Shown one piece after another: positions 32,942 through 41,795 of a stretch of 64,000 nucleotides of DNA (the first letter of the stretch is position 1; each line of letters starts with the position of its first letter). The DNA comes from Coprenecus sp949297365. Its GTDB lineage: Bacteria > Bacteroidota > Bacteroidia > Bacteroidales > UBA932. The notes beneath the pieces were generated by a model, which searched no databases, had not been told where the DNA came from, and saw nothing but the letters and a program-made list of their open reading frames with translations. A program made the position numbers and the translations under genes. Location of the stretch: assembly GCA_963931055.1 (NCBI GenBank), contig OZ006987.1, positions 1,984,001 through 2,048,000 on the forward strand. The letters are read 5' to 3'.

Positions 32942-35803
32942 ATGCAGTTCCATAAAGTATTCATGACTATCACCGCGTCTGTGGCAGCCGTCATATCTAC
33001 AGTATGGCAGGCAGGGGCCGTATACGCTGACCGTCATGCGCGTATGGAGCAGCTTCAGCAGGATTCACTTGCGCGTCAGAGCGATCTGCAGATACTTCCG
33101 GACATGTCCGTGGCGGTGCCGGATTCAGTATTTCGGGACAGTACGGCATTGGATACACTCCAGGTCGGGGCGGATTCAGTGTCAGTGCCGGATTCGCTGG
33201 AGGCTACCGACTCTCTTTTCAGGCCGGACACCACTGTCCGGAGCGGTATGCTGGATATGCCTGCGTTTTCAACTGCGGTCGATTCTGTCGTGGAGGATTT
33301 CTCATCGGGCCGCAAGATGATTTACTATTATGGCGACGCCAGCGTTACTTACGGAGACATGACGCTGAAGGCGGAGTACATGCAGTACGATGTGGACCGT
33401 CAGGTAGTGTATGCGGCCGGTGTGGCCGATACGGCTGGAGTGGTTACGGGCAAGCCGGAGATGACCCAGGCGGGCAAGACATATTCGATGGACAATGTGT
33501 TCTACAATTTCAAGACATCGAAGGCCAGGATAAAGAATATGGTCACATCGGAGACTGACGGTGTGATGAGAGGAGAGAACCTCAATATGATGCCGGACAG
33601 GTCCATTAACATTTCGGGCGGAAAATATTCGGTCTGCGATCTGGACCATCCGCATTTTTATCTGAGGATGACAAAGGCCAAGGTTGAGACCGAGCCCAAG
33701 CAGAAGACGGTATTCGGCCCGGCATATCTGGTGCTGGCCGATGTCCCGCTGTATCCTCTGATGCTTCCGTTCGGTTTCGTGCCCAAGCAGAAGGACAGGG
33801 CCAGCGGCATACTCTTCCCTAACTTCGGTGAGGAGGCGGCGAGGGGTCTGTTTATCAAGGACGGAGGATTCTATCTGGTGTTGGGAGATTACTTTGACGT
33901 GGCTCTTACCGGTACGATCTTTACCAAGGGCTCGTGGAGTGTCAATATGTCTTCCAGATACAAGTGGAGGTATAAGATGAACGGAACTCTGGATCTGTCT
34001 TTCTCCAATGACCAGACGGGCGAGAAGGGAAGCGCGGATTTTTTCCAGACCCAGAACTTCAGCCTAAGGTGGAGTCATACTCAGGACCCGAAGGCGAGGC
34101 CGGGAACGTCATTCAGGGCATCGGTCAATTTCTCCAGTCCGGCCAACAACAAGTACAATTATAATAACGTCAATGACGCCTTGAACAGCCAGACATCATC
34201 CTCCATATCGTACTCAAGGACATGGAGCGCACTGAGCGTGTCGGTGAATGCCCTGCACAGTCAGAACTCCAGGGACAGTTCCTATGCCATTACATTCCCG
34301 AATATCACCCTGAACGTGAACAGATTCTATCCTTTCAAGAGGAAGAACAGGGTGGGAGGAGAGAAGTGGTATGAACAGTTTGCCCTGAGCTACAACACAA
34401 CCCTGCAGAACAAGATTAATTTCAAAGCCAGCGAGGTGCGTGACCCGGATTTCTGGGATAAGATGCAGACCGGTATGACCCACAAATTTTCCATAGGTCT
34501 GCCTACTTTCACCATACTCAAGTACATTACTCTGGCTCCGTCGGTCTCATACGGTATGAACTGGTATTTCAGTTCCCAGAATCAGTACTACAATCCTGAG
34601 ACCGACAAAGTGGAGACGACCCGTACCGGCCTTTTCGAGGATTTCGGCATAAGCCAGGACTTTTCAGCCAGCGCGGCCTTGAGCACCCGTCTGTACGGTA
34701 TGTTCAATTTCAGGCGCGGCAAGCTCAAGGCTATCAGACATATGGTGTCTCCGTCCATATCAGTGAACTATGCGCCGGAAATGGGAACGGCCATGAACGG
34801 ATACAGAGTCTACAACTATACCGATATACACGGAGAGCAGCATACGCTCGAGTACAACAAGTGGTCCGGCGGTCTGTACAGTCCTCCTTCGCCGGGAGAG
34901 ACGGCCTCAATCAGTTTCCAGCTTGGCAACAACGTGGAAGCCAAGGTCGTGGACAGAAAGGACACCACAGGAACCGGACTCAAGAAGATAAAGCTGATAG
35001 ACAACCTGAACCTTTCAGGAAACTATAACTTTCTGGCGGATTCCATGAAACTCTCCAACATCAATGTCAGTATGACCACCAATGTGCTGGAGAAAGTCAG
35101 TGTTTCAGCCGGTATGACCCTGGATCCTTATGCGGTGGACTACCGTGGCCGCAGGTACAATCAGTTCAATGTGGTGCAGACAGGACGGCTGGCCCGTCTG
35201 ACAAATGCCAACGTCTCACTAAGTTTCAGTCTGTCCGGAGAGGGTGCCGGCAAAGGCAATGACGGAGCCGGCGGCGGTGTCAACAGGAGCGGCGGAGGAA
35301 ACAGAGGTGGTGCTCCTTCAGGAGTGCTTGACGGCGGCGGTGGAGGAGGCGTGACGATGTCCGGAGAATCCCCGGCCTATACCAGGGTGTTCTATCATCC
35401 TATTACCGGGGAATATATACCGGGAGGTTGGATTTACTATCTGAACCCCAATGTGCCGTGGTCAGTGTCATTCAACTATTCCTATAACTATTCAAGGACA
35501 TACCAGTACAGCAACGATCAGCTCATAGTCAGGGACAATCATACTCAGACTCTCAATGTCAACGGTCAGGTCAGGCTGACCAAAGCCTTGAACCTCAACC
35601 TCACCACCGGTTTTGACCTGACCAAGATGAAACTGACCACGACCCAGATAAGCGCCACTTACGACCTGCATTGTTTCGAGATATCCTTCTCGTGGGTGCC
35701 TCTCGGGCAGTGGAAGCAGTGGAGTTTCAGAATCAATGCCAAGGCGGCGGCTCTTGCAGACCTGCTGTCCTACCGCAAAGGTTCGTCCGAATGGGATAAT
35801 TAA
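32942..35803 (+). CDS. lptD: LptD-like outer-membrane LPS assembly protein
   Basis: Inserts lipopolysaccharide into the outer leaflet. The 953-residue protein has a signal peptide, a Ser/Asp/Thr-rich spacer (about 40-105), an OstA/LptA-like periplasmic domain (about 110-230, YYYGDASVTYGDMTLKAEYMQYD) and a large beta barrel beginning at FGPAYLVLADVPLYPLMLPFGFVP, the conserved entry to the LptD barrel. A Gly-rich, low-complexity loop (about 765-810, GGGVNRSGGGNRGG) interrupts the barrel. It is the Bacteroidota form of the family, so the symbol is by homology. RidA follows after 23 bases. Confidence 0.87.
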   Translation: MQFHKVFMTITASVAAVISTVWQAGAVYADRHARMEQLQQDSLARQSDLQILPDMSVAVPDSVFRDSTALDTLQVGADSVSVPDSLEATDSLFRPDTTVRSGMLDMPAFSTAVDSVVEDFSSGRKMIYYYGDASVTYGDMTLKAEYMQYDVDRQVVYAAGVADTAGVVTGKPEMTQAGKTYSMDNVFYNFKTSKARIKNMVTSETDGVMRGENLNMMPDRSINISGGKYSVCDLDHPHFYLRMTKAKVETEPKQKTVFGPAYLVLADVPLYPLMLPFGFVPKQKDRASGILFPNFGEEAARGLFIKDGGFYLVLGDYFDVALTGTIFTKGSWSVNMSSRYKWRYKMNGTLDLSFSNDQTGEKGSADFFQTQNFSLRWSHTQDPKARPGTSFRASVNFSSPANNKYNYNNVNDALNSQTSSSISYSRTWSALSVSVNALHSQNSRDSSYAITFPNITLNVNRFYPFKRKNRVGGEKWYEQFALSYNTTLQNKINFKASEVRDPDFWDKMQTGMTHKFSIGLPTFTILKYITLAPSVSYGMNWYFSSQNQYYNPETDKVETTRTGLFEDFGISQDFSASAALSTRLYGMFNFRRGKLKAIRHMVSPSISVNYAPEMGTAMNGYRVYNYTDIHGEQHTLEYNKWSGGLYSPPSPGETASISFQLGNNVEAKVVDRKDTTGTGLKKIKLIDNLNLSGNYNFLADSMKLSNINVSMTTNVLEKVSVSAGMTLDPYAVDYRGRRYNQFNVVQTGRLARLTNANVSLSFSLSGEGAGKGNDGAGGGVNRSGGGNRGGAPSGVLDGGGGGGVTMSGESPAYTRVFYHPITGEYIPGGWIYYLNPNVPWSVSFNYSYNYSRTYQYSNDQLIVRDNHTQTLNVNGQVRLTKALNLNLTTGFDLTKMKLTTTQISATYDLHCFEISFSWVPLGQWKQWSFRINAKAAALADLLSYRKGSSEWDN

Positions 35804-35826
35804 TTATTAACTAAATATTTATTAAG

Positions 35827-36204
35827 ATGAAAAAAGTGATATCTTCCCCTCTCGCTCCCGCAGCGGTGGGACCCTACAGCCAGGCAATTGAAACAAATGG
35901 AACATTGTACGTGTCAGGACAACTCCCGATAGATGCCGCTACCGGCAAATTCCCCGAGGGCGGAGTGAGAGAACAGTTGGAGCAGGTGTTCAAGAACATA
36001 GGTCATGTGCTCTCAGAAGCCGGCTATGACTTCAGCAATGTAGTCAAGACTACGGTGTATCTGCAGGATATGGCTGATTTCGGCACTCTGAATGAAGTGT
36101 ATTCGAAGTACTTCAGCGAACCATATCCGGCCCGCGTGGCCTTTCAGGTGGCCGCACTTCCCAAAGGCGCGTTGGCAGAGGCTGAGGTAATAGCAGTTAA
36201 ATAA
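35827..36204 (+). CDS. ridA: RidA family reactive imine/enamine deaminase
   Basis: A trimeric cytoplasmic enzyme that hydrolyses reactive 2-aminoacrylate. The 125-residue length is standard. Motifs: PAAVGPYSQAIE, LYVSGQLPIDAATG, VVKTTVYLQDMADF and PARVAFQVAALPKGALAEAEVIAVK with the conserved Arg that binds the carboxylate. It starts 23 bases after lptD and lies nine bases before rho. Confidence 0.95.
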   Translation: MKKVISSPLAPAAVGPYSQAIETNGTLYVSGQLPIDAATGKFPEGGVREQLEQVFKNIGHVLSEAGYDFSNVVKTTVYLQDMADFGTLNEVYSKYFSEPYPARVAFQVAALPKGALAEAEVIAVK

Positions 36205-36212
36205 GTTCGCAG

Positions 36213-38024
36213 ATGTACGGAATATTGGAATTACATTCGAAAAGTCTGGATGAACTCAATGCCATAGCCAGGGAATTGGGTATCAAAAAGGCCGAGTCGA
36301 TGTCGAAGGAGGATCTGGTATATAAGATACTGGATGAGCAGGCGGTTCAGAGCGATGAGGTGCCCCGTCTGAAGAGACGCCGCAGCAGGATTACCAAGAC
36401 TCCTGCCGGAGAGGCGGTGCAGACGGGAGATGATACCAAGGCGACGGGATCTGCTGTGAGGGAAGTCGAGGAAAAGACCCCGGAAACGGCTCCTGCCGGA
36501 GAGGCTCCGGTGAAGAGGAAACGCGGTCGTCCGAAGAAGAACTCTGTCCCCGAGGCAGCGGCTCCTGCAGCAGAAGCACCGCAGGCTGAGATTAATCAGT
36601 CCGAGACAGAGAAAGAAGAGGCAGCTGCCCAGCCCAAGGCAACGGAGCAACGTTCGGAACAGACTCCTTCTCAGGCGACACCGACGGCGAAGCAGCCGGG
36701 TGCGCACAGAGGTCGGAAGCGTACTCCCCGTGGACAGAATCAGGCCCAGCCTCAGCCCCAGCAGCAGGAGCAGAATCCTCTTGCGGCTGAGCGGCCTCAG
36801 CCGCAGAATGTCTCTTCTGAAAGCCAGCCCGCACCTGATGCAAGACAGCCGAGGGAAGAGCGCAGAAAAAGAGAAGATTTCCAGCAGAAGCCGGCCAGAG
36901 TCGAGTACGAGGGTATCGTGGAGGCTCAGGGGGTGCTGGAGATTATGCCTGACGGTTACGGATTTCTCCGCTCGTCCGACTACAACTATCTGAACTCACC
37001 TGACGACATCTATGTGTCGCAGAATCAGATAAAGTCCTACGCTCTGAAGACAGGAGACACCATCATAGGCGAGATACGTCCGCCGCGCGAGGGGGACAAG
37101 TATTTCCCTTTGGTGAAGATTCATACCATCAACGGCCGTACCCCCGAGTACATCAGGGACAGAGTTCCTTTTGACTTCCTGACGCCCCTTTTCCCCGACG
37201 AGAAATTCACCCTTACAGGAAACGGTCACAATGACCTATCGTGCAGGGTGGTGGATCTGTTCACCCCGATAGGAAAGGGTCAGCGAGGACTTATCGTAGC
37301 CCAGCCCAAGACAGGTAAGACCATACTGCTTAAGTCCATAGCCAATGCCATAGCGGACAATCATCCTGAGGTCTATATGATAGTGCTTCTGATAGACGAG
37401 CGTCCCGAGGAAGTTACGGACATGGCCCGCAGTGTCAAGGCCGAGGTAGTGGCCTCTACTTTCGACGAGCCTGCGGAGAGACATGTGAAGGTGGCCAGCA
37501 TCGTGCTGGAAAAGGCAAAGCGTCTGGTGGAGTGCGGTCACGACGTGGTCATATTCCTGGACTCCATTACCCGTCTGGCCCGCGCCTTCAATACGGTGCA
37601 GCCGGCTTCAGGCAAGGTGCTCTCGGGAGGTGTGGATGCCAACGCGCTTCACAAGCCCAAGCGTTTCTTCGGCGCGGCCCGCAATATTGAGAACGGCGGT
37701 TCCCTGACGATTCTTGCTACGGCTCTGACTGACACCGGTTCCAAGATGGATGAGGTAATCTTCGAGGAGTTCAAGGGTACCGGCAATATGGAGCTGCAGC
37801 TGGACCGCAAGCTGGCCAACAAGCGTATCTTCCCCGCAGTGGACGTCACTCTAAGCAGTACCCGTCGCGATGACCTGCTTTTGAGCAAGGACACCATCAA
37901 CCGTATGTGGATTCTCCGCAACTATCTGGCCGACATGACCAGCGTGGAGGCCATGGAGTTCATGAAGAAGCAGCTGGAGGGGACGGTAAGCAATGAGGAG
38001 TTCCTAATATCCATGAATGGGTAG
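36213..38024 (+). CDS. rho: Transcription termination factor Rho with long N-terminal insertion
   Basis: A hexameric RNA helicase that releases RNA polymerase. The 603-residue product is about 180 longer than the Escherichia coli protein. It begins with the Rho_N helical domain (SLDELNAIARELGIKKAESMSKEDLV), followed by a disordered Pro/Gln/Ala/Glu insertion with basic patches (about 55-220, containing KRKRGRPKK, an AT-hook-like patch), then the cold-shock RNA-binding domain (GVLEIMPDGYGFLRSSDYNYLNSPDD), P-loop VAQPKTGKT and Q/R-loop regions. Such insertions occur in many Bacteroidota. A strong terminator follows. Confidence 0.96.
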   Translation: MYGILELHSKSLDELNAIARELGIKKAESMSKEDLVYKILDEQAVQSDEVPRLKRRRSRITKTPAGEAVQTGDDTKATGSAVREVEEKTPETAPAGEAPVKRKRGRPKKNSVPEAAAPAAEAPQAEINQSETEKEEAAAQPKATEQRSEQTPSQATPTAKQPGAHRGRKRTPRGQNQAQPQPQQQEQNPLAAERPQPQNVSSESQPAPDARQPREERRKREDFQQKPARVEYEGIVEAQGVLEIMPDGYGFLRSSDYNYLNSPDDIYVSQNQIKSYALKTGDTIIGEIRPPREGDKYFPLVKIHTINGRTPEYIRDRVPFDFLTPLFPDEKFTLTGNGHNDLSCRVVDLFTPIGKGQRGLIVAQPKTGKTILLKSIANAIADNHPEVYMIVLLIDERPEEVTDMARSVKAEVVASTFDEPAERHVKVASIVLEKAKRLVECGHDVVIFLDSITRLARAFNTVQPASGKVLSGGVDANALHKPKRFFGAARNIENGGSLTILATALTDTGSKMDEVIFEEFKGTGNMELQLDRKLANKRIFPAVDVTLSSTRRDDLLLSKDTINRMWILRNYLADMTSVEAMEFMKKQLEGTVSNEEFLISMNG

Positions 38025-38050
38025 TTTTCGTGTGATAAGCGGTATAAAAT

Positions 38051-38087
38051 AAAAAATCCGGCAGGAAAGACCTGTCGGATTTTTTTA
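38051..38087 (+). terminator. Terminator of rho
   Basis: ATCCGGCAGG (38056-38065) pairs with CCTGTCGGAT (38071-38080, one G-T pair), loop AAAGA, followed by a run of T and flanked by A on the other side; it could serve both strands. Confidence 0.85.
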
Positions 38088-38104
38088 TGATGTTAAGTGA
38101 AAAT

Positions 38105-38275
38105 TTATGCCGGTGAGATAGCTCCGTTGGGACAAGCGTCTACGCATGAACCGCAGTCAGCGCAAGTGTCAGGATCAATTGAGTAAACATCTCCGGCGGA
38201 AATGGCTCCCAGAGGGCATTCGTCGATGCAGGAACCACATGCTACGCAAGCATCAGGATCAATTTTGTGTGCCAT
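38105..38275 (-). CDS. Small 2[4Fe-4S] ferredoxin
   Basis: A 56-residue cytoplasmic electron carrier. Two clusters are bound by CVACGSCIDECP and CADCGSCVDACP, each a CxxCxxCxxxCP motif. The start MAHKIDPDAC at 38275 is chosen over an ATG 36 bases upstream, since the shorter form begins right at the ferredoxin fold. It is monocistronic and convergent with rho. Likely serves oxidoreductases of anaerobic metabolism; the partner is not visible here. Confidence 0.95.
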   Translation of the reverse strand: MAHKIDPDACVACGSCIDECPLGAISAGDVYSIDPDTCADCGSCVDACPNGAISPA

Positions 38276-38308
38276 AATTAAAATGTAGTTTGTTGTTATA
38301 ATTTCCCG

Positions 38309-38356
38309 CAAATATAGTCAATATTTCCCATTATCGGCTAGAAAAGACTATATTTG
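38309..38356. promoter_or_regulatory. Divergent -7 boxes for the ferredoxin (-) and DUF1573 (+) genes
   Basis: Minus strand TATATTTG at 38309-38316; plus strand TATATTTG at 38349-38356, 24 bases before the DUF1573 gene start. No -33 TTTG at ideal spacing for either. Confidence 0.5.
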
Positions 38357-38379
38357 CCCAAGATTTTAGCAATACGTAT

Positions 38380-39474
38380 ATGAGAGGTCGGATATTCAGT
38401 ATGATAGTCCTGCTGTCGGCTGTGATGGCCGGAGCGTTCAGGGCAGGTGCGCAGAATGTCTTTGAGCAGACAGTCTCCTTCGACAAGGTCATCCATGATT
38501 TCGGAGATATAATGATTGCGGACGGGCCGCAGAAATGCACGTTCGTGATGAAGAATGTCGGAGACAGGCCTGTCGCGATATCCAGGGTGGTCACTTCTTG
38601 CGGCTGTACCGAGCCGTCATGGACCGAGGCGCCCATAATGCCTGGAAAGACGGGGAAGATATCCGTAGTCTTCTCCAATGACCAGGGACCTTATCCGTTC
38701 AACAAGTCCGTAACAGTCTATGTGTCGGGTCTTACCAAGCCTGTGGTATTGAAAGTCAGGGGTGTGGCTCATGACAAGGCGAAGAGCCTGTCCGAGCTCT
38801 TTCCGTCTGGATGCGGGCCTCTGGGATTCAGGGAGACATGGGTGTCCATGGGGCAGATAGACCAGGGGCTGGCCAGAAGCGTGGAAGTGGAAGTGGCCAA
38901 TACTTCCGGCCGCGACATAGAGGTGCGGTTTGAGGACGTGACTCCCGGCTTGTCCGTGTCCCTGCCGGAAAATGTCATCCCGGCGAAATCCAAGGCCAGG
39001 ATTACTTGTGTGGTGGACACCCGCAGAACTTCCGGAGAGAGGTGGGGCAACACTCCTTTCACTTTCTCGGTCGTCGTCAACGGTACCAAGTATTCCCGGG
39101 TGTTTACGGTGGAGGCTCTTATAAAGGAGAATTTTTCCGACCTGTCGGATACGCAGAAGCGTGCCGGTGCCTTGCCTCAGTTTGAATCCTCGTCCCTGGA
39201 ACTGGGGACTGTGGATGCAGGTACGGCACTCACTGGTAAGTTTACCGTCAAGAATATCGGCAAGGATACCTTTAGGATATATAAGGCCGATGCCAGTGAA
39301 CCGGGTCTGTCCGTCAGCCTGCCGGAACCGGTGCCCTACGGGGAGAGCGGGACACTGGAGATCAGTGTGGATACTTCCGGACAGAGCGGCGAGGTGCTCA
39401 ATGTCGTAACACTGATTACGAACTCGCCTTCCAGGCCGATAATCAATCTATTTGTAATATATACCGTAAGATAA
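38380..39474 (+). CDS. DUF1573 domain secreted protein
   Basis: A 364-residue exported protein with a signal peptide ending FRAGAQ. Three Ig-like beta-sandwich repeats are suggested: about 30-130 (VIHDFGDIMIADGPQKCTFVMKN, then TSCGCTEPSW, the DUF1573 hallmark), about 150-250 and about 265-364 (SSLELGTVDAGTALTGKFTVKNIG). DUF1573 proteins are very common in Bacteroidota; their role is unknown and probably structural in the envelope. MeaB begins seven bases later, although no functional link is evident. Confidence 0.85.
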   Translation: MRGRIFSMIVLLSAVMAGAFRAGAQNVFEQTVSFDKVIHDFGDIMIADGPQKCTFVMKNVGDRPVAISRVVTSCGCTEPSWTEAPIMPGKTGKISVVFSNDQGPYPFNKSVTVYVSGLTKPVVLKVRGVAHDKAKSLSELFPSGCGPLGFRETWVSMGQIDQGLARSVEVEVANTSGRDIEVRFEDVTPGLSVSLPENVIPAKSKARITCVVDTRRTSGERWGNTPFTFSVVVNGTKYSRVFTVEALIKENFSDLSDTQKRAGALPQFESSSLELGTVDAGTALTGKFTVKNIGKDTFRIYKADASEPGLSVSLPEPVPYGESGTLEISVDTSGQSGEVLNVVTLITNSPSRPIINLFVIYTVR

Positions 39475-39481
39475 TAAGACC

Positions 39482-40603
39482 ATGAACAATAAATCCGACA
39501 GACAGGGAGACTTCTTCGATGAGTATCATCATGACGACTCTGCCCTGGTGATGAACGAAGGGATAGAACAGCCGCCTATAGTCAATCCTTACCTCAGCAA
39601 TATCGTCCGCAGGCGCCGTTCGGTCATGACGGTGGACGACTATATGAAAGGTATCGTAGAGGGCAACACCATAGTGCTCAGTCAGGCCATCACTTTGGTG
39701 GAGAGTTCCCTGCCCGAGCACCGGGATATGGCGCACGAGCTGATAGTCCGCTGCCTGGAGCACTCCAAGCGCAAGGAGTCCATGCGTATAGGCATCACCG
39801 GTGTGCCCGGGGCCGGCAAGAGTACTTTCATAGAGGCATTCGGCAATCTGGTAACAGCAAAGGGGCACCGCCTGGCCGTACTGGCCATAGATCCAAGCAG
39901 CGAGAAGACCAAGGGCAGTATCCTTGGAGACAAGACCCGTATGGAGACTCTCTGCAACAATCCCATGGCGTTCATCCGTCCCAGTCCTTCGGCCGGTTCT
40001 CTGGGCGGTGTGGCCCGCAAGACCCGCGAGACCATCCTTCTGTGCGAGGCCGCCGGCTATGACGTTGTCTTCATCGAGACCGTGGGCGTGGGACAGTCCG
40101 AGACGGCCGTCCACTCGATGAGCGATTTCTTCCTGCTGATTCTCATCTCAGGAGCCGGGGATGACCTGCAGGGCATCAAGCGCGGAGTTATGGAGATGTC
40201 GGATCTGATAACGGTAAACAAGGCCGACGGCAACAATGTGGAGAAAGCCAACATGGCCCGTGCCCTGTATGCCAACGCCCTGCATCTGTTTCCTCCCACT
40301 GAGTCCGGATGGACACCTACGGCACTGACGGCATCATCCGTGGAGAAGACTGGTCTGGAGGATATCTGGGCGATGATGGAGAGGTATTTCGCATTGGTGA
40401 AAGGCAACGGCTATTACTGGCACCGCCGCCGGGAACAGGACCGCTACTGGATGTACGAGACCATAAACAATTCTCTGAAAGATATGTTCTACGACAATCC
40501 GAAAGTGGCTGCGGCCATGCCGGATTATGAGAAGGCGGTGCTGGACGGCAAGATAGACTCGTTCTCCGCTGCCGGTGAGCTGCTCAAACTTTACAAAGGA
40601 TGA
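39482..40603 (+). CDS. meaB: MeaB-type GTPase for methylmalonyl-CoA mutase
   Basis: A G3E-family GTPase that protects and reloads the B12-dependent methylmalonyl-CoA mutase, used for propionate formation. The 373-residue protein has the P-loop GITGVPGAGKST, AIDPSSEKTKGSILGDKTRM, the Switch segment VFIETVGVGQSE and the base-recognition motif VNKADG, plus the C-terminal dimerisation arm (WHRRREQDRYWMYETINN). The mutase genes are not in this window. Its stop overlaps the next start (ATGA). Confidence 0.93.
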   Translation: MNNKSDRQGDFFDEYHHDDSALVMNEGIEQPPIVNPYLSNIVRRRRSVMTVDDYMKGIVEGNTIVLSQAITLVESSLPEHRDMAHELIVRCLEHSKRKESMRIGITGVPGAGKSTFIEAFGNLVTAKGHRLAVLAIDPSSEKTKGSILGDKTRMETLCNNPMAFIRPSPSAGSLGGVARKTRETILLCEAAGYDVVFIETVGVGQSETAVHSMSDFFLLILISGAGDDLQGIKRGVMEMSDLITVNKADGNNVEKANMARALYANALHLFPPTESGWTPTALTASSVEKTGLEDIWAMMERYFALVKGNGYYWHRRREQDRYWMYETINNSLKDMFYDNPKVAAAMPDYEKAVLDGKIDSFSAAGELLKLYKG

Positions 40604-41691
40604 TCTGGCATCTGCTTAGGGATGTAGTGCTCAATGCTTATCTCATCACCAGCCTGGTCATGGTGATGATGATCATGATAGAGTATGTCAACGTGGCTTC
40701 CGCAGGGCGGTGGTTCGGCCGTCTGCAGGGCTCTCCGCTGCGTCAAGTGGCGGCAGGGGCCTTGCTCGGACTCATACCCGGATGCATAGGCGGTTTCGCC
40801 GCAGTGTCGCTGTACTCTCACGGCATCATCAGCATGGGCTCTCTGGTGGCGGCCATGATCTCCTCCTCGGGGGACGAGTCCTTCGTCATGCTGGCCATGA
40901 TTCCCCGTCAGGCACTCATCCTCTTTGCGGTGCTCTTTGTCCTGGCCATCGTGTGCGGTCTGTTGACCGACCTGATGTTCCGGAAGCATCCCCTCAGGGT
41001 TCACTGTGATCCGGGATTTGAACTGCATGAGGCCAACAAAGGGGAGTTCCCCAATATCTTCCGGCTGTCTTCGTATAAGGTGATGCGCGGCTCCGGAAAG
41101 GAACGGATCGTGCTGATGGTGGCCATTCTGATATTCGTGGCCGCTGTCTTCTCCGGCTTCCTGGAGCATGAGCACGTGGGCGGAGAAGCAGCGGAGGTGC
41201 CATCGGCGCTTCCTTTTAATTTTCTCAGCGAGAGGTGGATGAATGTCCTGTTCGCAGTCCTGAGTGTCTTTGTAGTATTGCTGGTGGCGGCCTCTTCCGA
41301 GCACTTTGTAAAGGAGCATCTGTGGCATCACGTTATCCGCAAGCACGCGCTCAAGACCTTTTTGTGGACGGCCGGCGCACTGGCCGTGATAACCGTGGTC
41401 ATGCATTATGTCAATATCGGAGACTGGCTGAAGGACAACACATATTATCTGCTGATTCTGGCCGCTTTGATCGGTATGATCCCGGAGTCGGGTCCGCACA
41501 TGGTCTTCATCTCCCTTTTCGCAGGCGGAATAGTGCCGTTTTCCGTGCTCCTTACCAGCTCCATGTCGCAGGACGGCCATACCTCCCTGCCGTTGCTGGC
41601 CTCCAGTACCCGCAGTTTCCTGGTCGCGAAGATTCTCAATGCTATCTTCGCAATCCTTGTCGGCAGCATCTTCTACCTCTTCGGCCTGTAG
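40600..41691 (+). CDS. Putative ArsP_2-type metal exporter permease
   Basis: A 363-residue integral membrane protein with about ten helices. The family, annotated as putative manganese or heavy-metal transporters, is recognised by GALLGLIPGCIGGFAAVSLYSHGIISMGSLVAAMISSSGDESFVML in the first half and its inverted match LIGMIPESGPHMVFISLFAGG in the second. A His-rich loop (LEHEHVGGEAA) and HLWHHVIRKHAL could bind metal. Overlap with meaB implies one transcript. Substrate cannot be assigned from sequence. Confidence 0.8.
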   Translation: MIWHLLRDVVLNAYLITSLVMVMMIMIEYVNVASAGRWFGRLQGSPLRQVAAGALLGLIPGCIGGFAAVSLYSHGIISMGSLVAAMISSSGDESFVMLAMIPRQALILFAVLFVLAIVCGLLTDLMFRKHPLRVHCDPGFELHEANKGEFPNIFRLSSYKVMRGSGKERIVLMVAILIFVAAVFSGFLEHEHVGGEAAEVPSALPFNFLSERWMNVLFAVLSVFVVLLVAASSEHFVKEHLWHHVIRKHALKTFLWTAGALAVITVVMHYVNIGDWLKDNTYYLLILAALIGMIPESGPHMVFISLFAGGIVPFSVLLTSSMSQDGHTSLPLLASSTRSFLVAKILNAIFAILVGSIFYLFGL

Positions 41692-41737
41692 GACGCATGG
41701 TCTTTAAGGACAAATAGATGTGTTTAGAGGGTAATTT

Positions 41738-41770
41738 TTTGCAAAATATTCTGAATATTCCATATCTTTG
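41738..41770 (+). promoter_or_regulatory. Promoter of secA
   Basis: TTTG at 41738-41741, 21 bases, TATCTTTG at 41763-41770, 25 bases before the secA start. A full consensus match. Confidence 0.75.
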
Positions 41771-41795
41771 TAAGTTGTACAAAAATATGTTTTAG

